Shown one piece after another: positions 57,790 through 64,000 of a stretch of 64,000 nt of DNA. Under the pieces are notes generated by a model, which had not been told where the DNA came from, searched no databases, and was given only the letters and a program-made list of their open reading frames with translations. The stretch spans positions 53,747,454 through 53,811,453 of the forward strand of contig OZ022502.1 of NCBI GenBank assembly GCA_963989385.1, written 5' to 3'. The DNA comes from Ctena decussata. Taxonomy: Eukaryota; Mollusca; Bivalvia; Lucinida; Lucinidae. A program made the position numbers and the translations under genes. Within the stretch, counting starts at the first letter, position 1. Each line of letters opens with the position of its first letter.

Positions 57790-59800
57790 TTCTACAGAGA
57801 AAAGGCCTATCTGTTCTGTTGTGCTACTTCCGACACTGAAACCAGCCTTTTGTTCAGCGATAATCACTTCAACTTGGGGTTTCAGCCTGTTCCAGATTAC
57901 TTTCAACATGACTTTACTTTGAGGCTGATGGTTCTGTAGTTCTGGCAGAGCTGCTGTTGGCCCTCTTGAGGGAGCCTAGTAACCAGCGACGGAGTCATTG
58001 GGGTCGGCCATTCTTCTTTTCTTCAGAACTCCCCGCCTGCTAGAACAAGTTCTACTGAAATATTATCAACCCTGGCAGACTTTTCTTTTTTTCAGTGCAG
58101 CTACTGCAATCTAAGCTGCCTCGCGAAGGTTCGGTTGTAGATCTTTTTCTTAGTGCCAAGTGCAGTCCAGAACTGTATTGTCACCATGACACATGGTTGT
58201 GTAGCTCGGAGCAATATTCTGCCCATCTGCTGAAAAGTTGGTGCTCTTTTAGACATGTTCCAGACTAGTCCTGGATATTTGTTGATCTACCCTATTTCCC
58301 TGAAGTTAGATCCTTCACCATTTGTTATGCTGATATTTTGTTTAGGCAGGTTTCAGTCTCCTCTGCTTTCTTCAGGTGTTTTGACCACTCTTGTCAGTTG
58401 TCCTGTAATCTTTCACTCCTTCTGTTTCATACCGGCTCTTCTTCGAATCTCTCCTCTCATCAGCGAGATCAAGAACATATCTGATGACCCAGGGCGTTGT
58501 CCTCTGACGTTTCTTCCCAAGAATCTCACTGGCTGTGTCAGTCAGTGTTGTATTGTAGTTTGTAATCACACTGTAAAAATCGCGCTTAGCTATAAAACAC
58601 AAGTGGTTACATGTTTAGGTTTAAACATGTTTAGGAATATATCATATAGCTAAACATGTACGCTTTTTCTATTATTTTCCCGGACAAAGTCTGCTTAACA
58701 CATTTTATTCTGTTGCGCGTTTCGGATGAATCCATTCACTCTTTTCCCCGTTGAAGAACGAAAAAAAGAAACGAAAATGTTGACAGAGGAAATTTTCAAA
58801 ATAAAAGGTAAATATAACCAGTTTTGTACATGTTTGATTTCTAAACATAAACCTAAACATGTTGCAAATTGAACATGTTACGATTTAAACACATAAAAAA
58901 TCGGACTGCATTTTTTGTTAAGATTCTAAACACATTTTCACAGTGCATAATATCTGTGTCTGTCATCATCCCTCAGACTGATGAATGATGCAAATTTCCG
59001 GACTACTGTTACTTGGAACGTGCATGTCCACATCGGGGTTTTCGAACTTCTTACGGTGAAACCTCAGTCTTGGCTGGGTTGTCTTTCTAGTCTCCTTCAG
59101 GCGAACTTGAGAGGTAATCATGAACAGGTAATGTAAACTTGGTGTAAAGTGTAGTTACTCTTTAAATTTTCCTATGTCTGCGCTAAGAAAGCTTCTTGTC
59201 CTCCTCATTTGAACTGCTTCCTCACCAAGATGTAGTCAATCTGGTCTTAATGCTCCCTGTCTCGGCTGTGCTATGTCCACTTTGTGGATGGTTTGTGGGG
59301 CCCAGTAATTTGTCAGTACAGGTTGTTATAGTTGCAAAGTTAGGAGTTTGAGACCTCTCTCATTTGTCTCGGCATTGTAGTAGGGTCTACATACGTCTCT
59401 CCAGTCTGTCTGTGATTCCCTTCCACTTGCCATTCCAATCACCTTGTACAACCAGCATGTCCTTCATAATTTACTGGAATTATTGACAGAAATGGTCTAC
59501 CTTCTTGTCATCTTGCTCAGATCTTTATGATTGTGTTGTGACACTGAAAAGAGTTGCTCGCAAACGGAGAGTCTGCTGCTGCTGTTGGCAATCATTGTGT
59601 CTGTCATCCGTTGACATTTCACCAAAGTTCTCTATGCATCTTTCAGAGCTCCAGTATGTTACTGAAGTACCTGTCCATTCTTGTGGATCAGCTCTTCAAG
59701 TTTCCCGGATCACCTCAGAGCCCTCACATACCAGGTTCCTACTGAGATGTTCTCCCTACCTCTCATTTTCTGGACCTTTGCCACATCAGTCGCACACTTA
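57790..59800 (-). pseudogene. Second LINE copy, decayed, with near-complete endonuclease start
   Basis: Homologous on the - strand to the LINE at 50781-53235 and extending further 5'. Near 59760 a frame reads ISVGTWYVRALR and SGKLEELIHKNG, the endonuclease start (normally GTWNVRTL). Near 59450 it has KDMLVVQGDWNGKW, and further on the D-Y-I and SDH regions. Many stops and frame breaks. The RT part ends near 57800, within the region equivalent to EEQAGFRAGR. A 377-bp MITE interrupts it. Confidence 0.8.
58569..58945. mobile_element. 377-bp TIR MITE inside the second LINE
   Basis: Comparison with the intact LINE shows exactly where this sequence was added. Ends CACTGTAAAAAT and ATTTTCACAGTG are inverts with one mismatch; CA is repeated at both borders (58567-58568 and 58946-58947). 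Inside, ACATGTTTAGGTTTA-type motifs recur in both orientations (CCTAAACATGT). Superfamily not clear from a CA duplication. Confidence 0.85.
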
Positions 59801-59890
59801 TCAACTACATGTACTTACTAACGTCAAACGGTAGGCGTGGTCATTATTAAGCCGGGCTGCGGTATTCAAGTATCATTGAGGGGGGGGGGG

Positions 59891-60157
59891 GGGCACATAG
59901 CGCACTCGGTAGCACGTATGACTTTTAAGCCAGAGGTCCCGGGTTTGATACCCGATCCGGCCACTTACTTTCAGTTCTCCTTCCGCTGATTCAAGAAGGG
60001 CAGTTGTCAGTTACTGGTGAAAGTAAGTGCACTTAGTACTGGTTAACCACTTAGGAGGTCTAAGCCTGCCCAGGAACAGTATGGTAAGGTTAACTGACCG
60101 TACCGAAATGACCATAGATGTTTACCGTGGACGTTAAACAATAACACAACAACAAAA
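59891..60157 (+). mobile_element. tRNA-derived SINE, + strand, full length
   Basis: Head GGCACATAGCGCACTCGGT, then GACTTTTAAGCC anticodon-like arm and B box GGTTTGATACC; body as in the reference copy; tail AATAACACAACAACAAAA. The flanks GTATCATTGAGG and GTATCCTTGGG may be a worn duplication. A run of 14 G at 59880-59893 directly precedes it. Confidence 0.88.
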
Positions 60158-61807
60158 TGTATCCTTGGGTCTGTCTTCCAAAATGTTACTTGGGCAAAAG
60201 TCAACCTGATGGAGCCCATACTTCTCCAGGCTGATAAGGTTGACCACAACCAAATCCCAAGAAAATTATTTGGCTCGCCTTGGTCATGAACACGTGTCCG
60301 TTGGCTAAAAGTGTTATTCCACCACGGGAGTCTATCTCTGGTAAGAAGACGTTCATTCTTTGATGTTGGGTCTACACCAACCCAAATTGACCCCTAGGCT
60401 TGGGATACTCATGGAGGTGGAAGTGGCGTCTTGTTTTCTCCAAGCAAGCCACTGAATATAGTACAGCCAGACGGAAAGGGCCAAGATTATTAGACTTATC
60501 CGAATCAACAGTGATCTATGTAATCTAGATGTTGTACCAAGCTGAGCAAGGCTCGCTCGGGACTTGCAAGTAACACACGACTGTTGAACTCATGTTGATG
60601 CTCTACACTGGCCGTTGACTTCTTCTAGGAAGTCTTCAACCCAGTGTTGCTGTTTTCATAGGTGTTCTTTAGCACGTTTTGTTCACAGACCTAGCAATGA
60701 ATTGAATTCCTAGGTGGACTGCCAACCAAGGCTAACGATTGCACCTACCCTTCTACATGTAGTTCTTATTACCCTCACAGGCTGATGAGACCCATCTGCT
60801 CACATGCATCTGTTAGTATTGGACAACATGGTACCATGACGATTAGGTTACACTATGCACCCATACACTTATAAGTTCGAAACAGCCCTGGTTCCACAAG
60901 TTTATAAGTTCGAAATAGCCCTGGTTCCACAAGTTTTTAATTTGAAATTTTATCTTAACACAGTATAATTGAATCATATTATACATTTTGTATAAATTGC
61001 ATTTTACATATAAATATGTCCATATAAAACGTACATAAATATGCAACATATATAAGTCAGTAGCACATACGAATATGTATATATTCTACTTTAATATGCT
61101 ACCACCTTGTAAGGGAACTTTCTGAAATGTCTATTTACTACATTTTTTTTTATTTTTATACAGATTAAACTTAAAGAAGGGTAGCTTTTTCTTCAGGGTT
61201 TATATAAACTTAATATTTATGACTGACATGTATGCCAAATTTGCATCAGATTCGATGTTTATATATTTATTTAAACATTTCATCAACGAAATCCCAACCA
61301 AAATGCATTATTTCATGTCAATGGGAGACAGTTGTAGTTTAGGTCATTGGTTTAAGAGAATTTTGCATTCATATATCCCATTTTTTCATGGCACGCCCGT
61401 TATCTCGAACAAAAATGTTATGCACTTTAAAACTGTCACAGGCTATTTGCAAACCCTCCATACTTAAATAAAATCAAAATCTTTTAGAATTGATTCAGAG
61501 CATAGCATTTTTATAGGGTGGGGTAAATATTATGAAAATTATACTACTCCTAATTATCCCTTCGTGGGGCCCCTTTGGTGATATTTACCTGACCTTTGAA
61601 GGTCTTATTTATTAGAACACATATGTGGCAATAAATATATGGGTGTAATTTAATACAAAATTAAGACAACCGGATTTTTTTTTCAAAATCTAAAAAATGA
61701 GAGAAAATAGTCATTTTTTGTTATTTTACAAATTCACCCCTATAGCGCCCCAGAGGGATTTCTCAGAATGTCTCCGGGCTTTATTATGTCCAGAGGGGTA
61801 TAGGCTA
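60158..61807. other. Unassigned DNA
   Basis: No repeat family of this window recognised. 60160-60780 is less AT-rich than its surroundings and may be old transposon sequence. Two short direct repeats stand at 60868 and 60906 (ATAAGTTCGAAA(C/T)AGCCCT, 38 bp apart). Confidence 0.4.
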
Positions 61808-63000
61808 TAGAGACGTTCTCAGTTAAGCTGGGCCATTAGCTATCAATTTTGTCCTTCATAGTGCCTTTCTTTAAATCACAAAATAACGGTCCTGTTTACC
61901 CTCTGGCAAGTTGCCCTCTGTCTAAAGAAGTAAATAAAAGTACCAAGACATGCATGCGTTTTGTTAGACATTTTTAACACTGGTTCGAATGATGATACCC
62001 TGGTTTAAAATGCGACGTTTTTATATGTCGCAATATTGCCGTTGCAAAGATATGAACGCCGCACGGCTAAAAAAGATAAATCACTGCTGAAAATGGAGTT
62101 CCATTATTAAATTCAGGTGATTTCTTACATATTTCCCCGCTTAAACAATATCTAAAGGGTAGTTTTTGCTACGAAATGAGACTGGGAACAAATGTCGCAA
62201 ATTTTATGTAACCTACGTCACAGCGGTAAATTCGTGATACATGTATTAACTAAAATGGCCGGGCATCATAAAAATTACAAGATCACACGAAGAAATATGT
62301 GTTCCTCAATATCTTATATCATTCGTGCAAATTTGCTCAATTTTGTTTATTTTACTCGACTTCAAAATACATTACCCCAGCATTTTTCTGTAAGAATGTA
62401 ACCTTACGTCACGGGCTTTTCTTAAAACTGAGCAAAGCAATCGCTCTGAAACTCATGTGCAAAATCCTGCTTAGTAACAGCTACACGATGGTGTGCTTAG
62501 ATTTCATGCACTGAAACATTAAATGGTATAAAAACGTTAAAATGTGTGCACTGTAACCTACGTCACACGTAACCTACGTCACAACGTCACAAAGACTACG
62601 TTTTGAAAGCATTGACGTCATTTGATTACGCAGCGCTTCATAGAAAACCCCTTTCTTCCAAAAAAGCAAAGAAAAACATTTTAAATTGAAACCAGCCAAA
62701 ATAATCAAATGTCAGTAGATCAGTAAATGTGCAATGCTTCGCATGTCAAAGAAATCGTATGCGATATCGGCTTTCAACGTATCTTAATAACGTCATAAAA
62801 TACGCCGTTTCTAATAGTTAGGGTATGTCTCTAAACATGGTTGGTATTCCATAATCTAAAAATATTATCTGAAAATATTTTAAATATTTGAAGCAGATAT
62901 AATGAGCATTATGTTCGTGATTTTTCCTTGAATTCTGGAATGGTTGTATATATGGCCATTTTTGTCCGCGAATGGCCAAGCTTAACTGAGAACGTCTCTA
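61808..63000. mobile_element. 1.2-kb TIR element with TA duplication
   Basis: Ends TAGAGACGTTCTCAGTTAAG and CTTAACTGAGAACGTCTCTA are perfect 20-bp inverts and the pairing goes on through GGCCATT; TA stands on both sides (61806-61807, 63001-63002). The interior carries TAACCTACGTCAC three times near 62208 and 62555-62580 and no transposase ORF. Tc1/mariner-like by its duplication. Confidence 0.82.
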
Positions 63001-63002
63001 TA

Positions 63003-63690
63003 ACATCCACATGGGTGCCAAACTCTACTCTTTAGGGAGAGCGAAAGTGTTTTCTAGCGTAGATACAGATTTCGGGCCTAGCACTTGTGTGCTTTTTGTG
63101 ATTTTGACATCCATTTAGTTTTTCCCACTCTTCTTTGCGACACGATTTCCATTTGCAGCGGTGTGTTCATCAGTTCCAGAAGGGCCAGATTCTCGATTGC
63201 AAATTCATAGGCAACAATGGATTTTTGACTACCCGAATAACTGATAATTTATTTTCGCATTAGCGCTAATGGGGAACTAATATAAATTAACCAATGAAAA
63301 ACACCATTTATCGTTTTATCGTTAAGGCGCTGATAGCTGTTAAAAGAAAAATCCTTCAGCTTTTAAAGAACCCTTTTTCAACATTTTGTTTTCTGTTAAA
63401 TTGGTCCTTTTTTAGACACGAAGAGCACTACCATAGCTCTCATTTGTTTGTGCTGAAATAATCTTTTCTGTGTTCAAATAATGATTGTATGATTATATGA
63501 AAGAATTGTTTTAAGGCGCTGATGAGATTATATGCACATTTTATTTCTGTGTGATTTGGCATAATTATTGAAAATGTAAAATAAAAACATTTTGGTCCTT
63601 TTTTTCAATTTTGTGCATCGACTTTAGTTATTTTCACCATTATTTTACATCTTCCGACCGCGGAAAATTTTCCAATATCTGCCACCGGAT
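63003..63690. other. AT-rich spacer between module copies
   Basis: Apart from copy B at 63100-63235 I see no exon or repeat here. TTTTAAGGCGCTGA(T) occurs twice (about 63322 and 63509). Confidence 0.35.
63100..63235 (-). pseudogene. Unidentified coding-like module, copy B (C-terminal part)
   Basis: The - strand reads VAYEFAIENLALLELMNTPL and QMEIVSQRRVGKTKWMSKSQ, aligning with HRQKLASGNLALMELMKTP of copy A and continuing past it. The continuation AAATCGTG...ATGGATGTCAAAATCA is shared with copy C. Confidence 0.45.
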
Positions 63691-64000
63691 TCATTGTTTG
63701 AGATGATTTTGGCGACGGTGCTGGGTAATTTTCCGTGCCTGGGCATACCACTAATTTAGGTAACAGCAGAGCAAAGGTTTGCTGTGGTTGCAGTAGGTGC
63801 GGGAAGGATTGTTTGACAATTTTTCCATGTAGTTATGCAGCACATGGAGTTTTGTTTGGCGAATTTTGTTTAGGCCATGACGCGCTTTTTATGATTTTGA
63901 CATCCATTCAGTTTCTCTATTCATTTTACTGCACGATTTCTAATTTCAATCAGTTCCATAAGGGTTGGATGCTCGTTCGCAAATCTTTGGCGATGGTACT
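63690..64000 (-). pseudogene. Unidentified coding-like module, copies B (N-terminal part) and C (end)
   Basis: 63690-63850 on the - strand reads VLHNYMEKLSNNPSRTYCNH and SKPLLCCYLN, then a stop, then ARKITQHRRQ: the N-terminal part of the module with damage. 63905-64000 reads YHRQRFANEHPTLMELIEIR and NRAVK, the C-terminal part of a further copy cut by the window edge. Order and spacing suggest a tandemly duplicated gene or transposon fragment. Confidence 0.45.

Overview
The window is animal genomic DNA, most likely from a bivalve mollusc. It is AT-rich and intron-rich, has no long intact host ORF, and is packed with fold-back MITEs, tRNA-derived SINEs and hairpin-ended elements of the type abundant in clam genomes. 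The bivalve assignment is an inference from repeat style; no search was run.

Two convergent host genes can be assembled from splice sites, reading phase and protein similarity recalled from known families. On the + strand, MRPS9 (mitochondrial small-subunit ribosomal protein uS9m) has ten exons from 3228 to its stop at 28883. These join in one open frame of 272 residues covering the C-terminal two thirds, including the whole uS9 domain; the N-terminal exons are not seen and probably lie upstream of the window. On the - strand, UTP11 (U3 snoRNA-associated SSU processome protein) has seven exons from 54449 down to its stop at 30383. They give 234 residues, so only about the first 20 codons are missing. 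The two stops are 1.5 kb apart, tail to tail.

Nearly everything else is repeat. 1-3.2 kb: a SINE fragment and a hairpin-ended element carrying a 145-bp tandem array. 4.4-9.4 kb: a 1.7-kb TIR element and a 723-bp composite tandem array. 9.6-30 kb: MRPS9 introns full of fold-back MITEs, Tigger-like MITEs, SINEs with clear target-site duplications and duplicated dispersed repeats. 30-54 kb: UTP11 introns with a 2.6-kb hAT-like element, a 161-bp array, a triplicated 251-bp unit that includes the end of a UTP11 exon, and a 6.9-kb Harbinger-like composite that hosts another hairpin-ended element and a young LINE. 54-64 kb: a decayed second LINE split by a small MITE, a SINE, a degenerate MYND-finger coding fragment with several copies of an unidentified coding-like module, and a 1.2-kb TIR element.

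The most interesting unexplained pattern is that four sequence-unrelated element families share one layout: a 5' terminal hairpin, a CCGTCC-rich stretch, internal tandem repeats of about 145-160 bp, a copy of the hairpin arm, and a short 3' hairpin followed by CTTGT or CTGGTTT.
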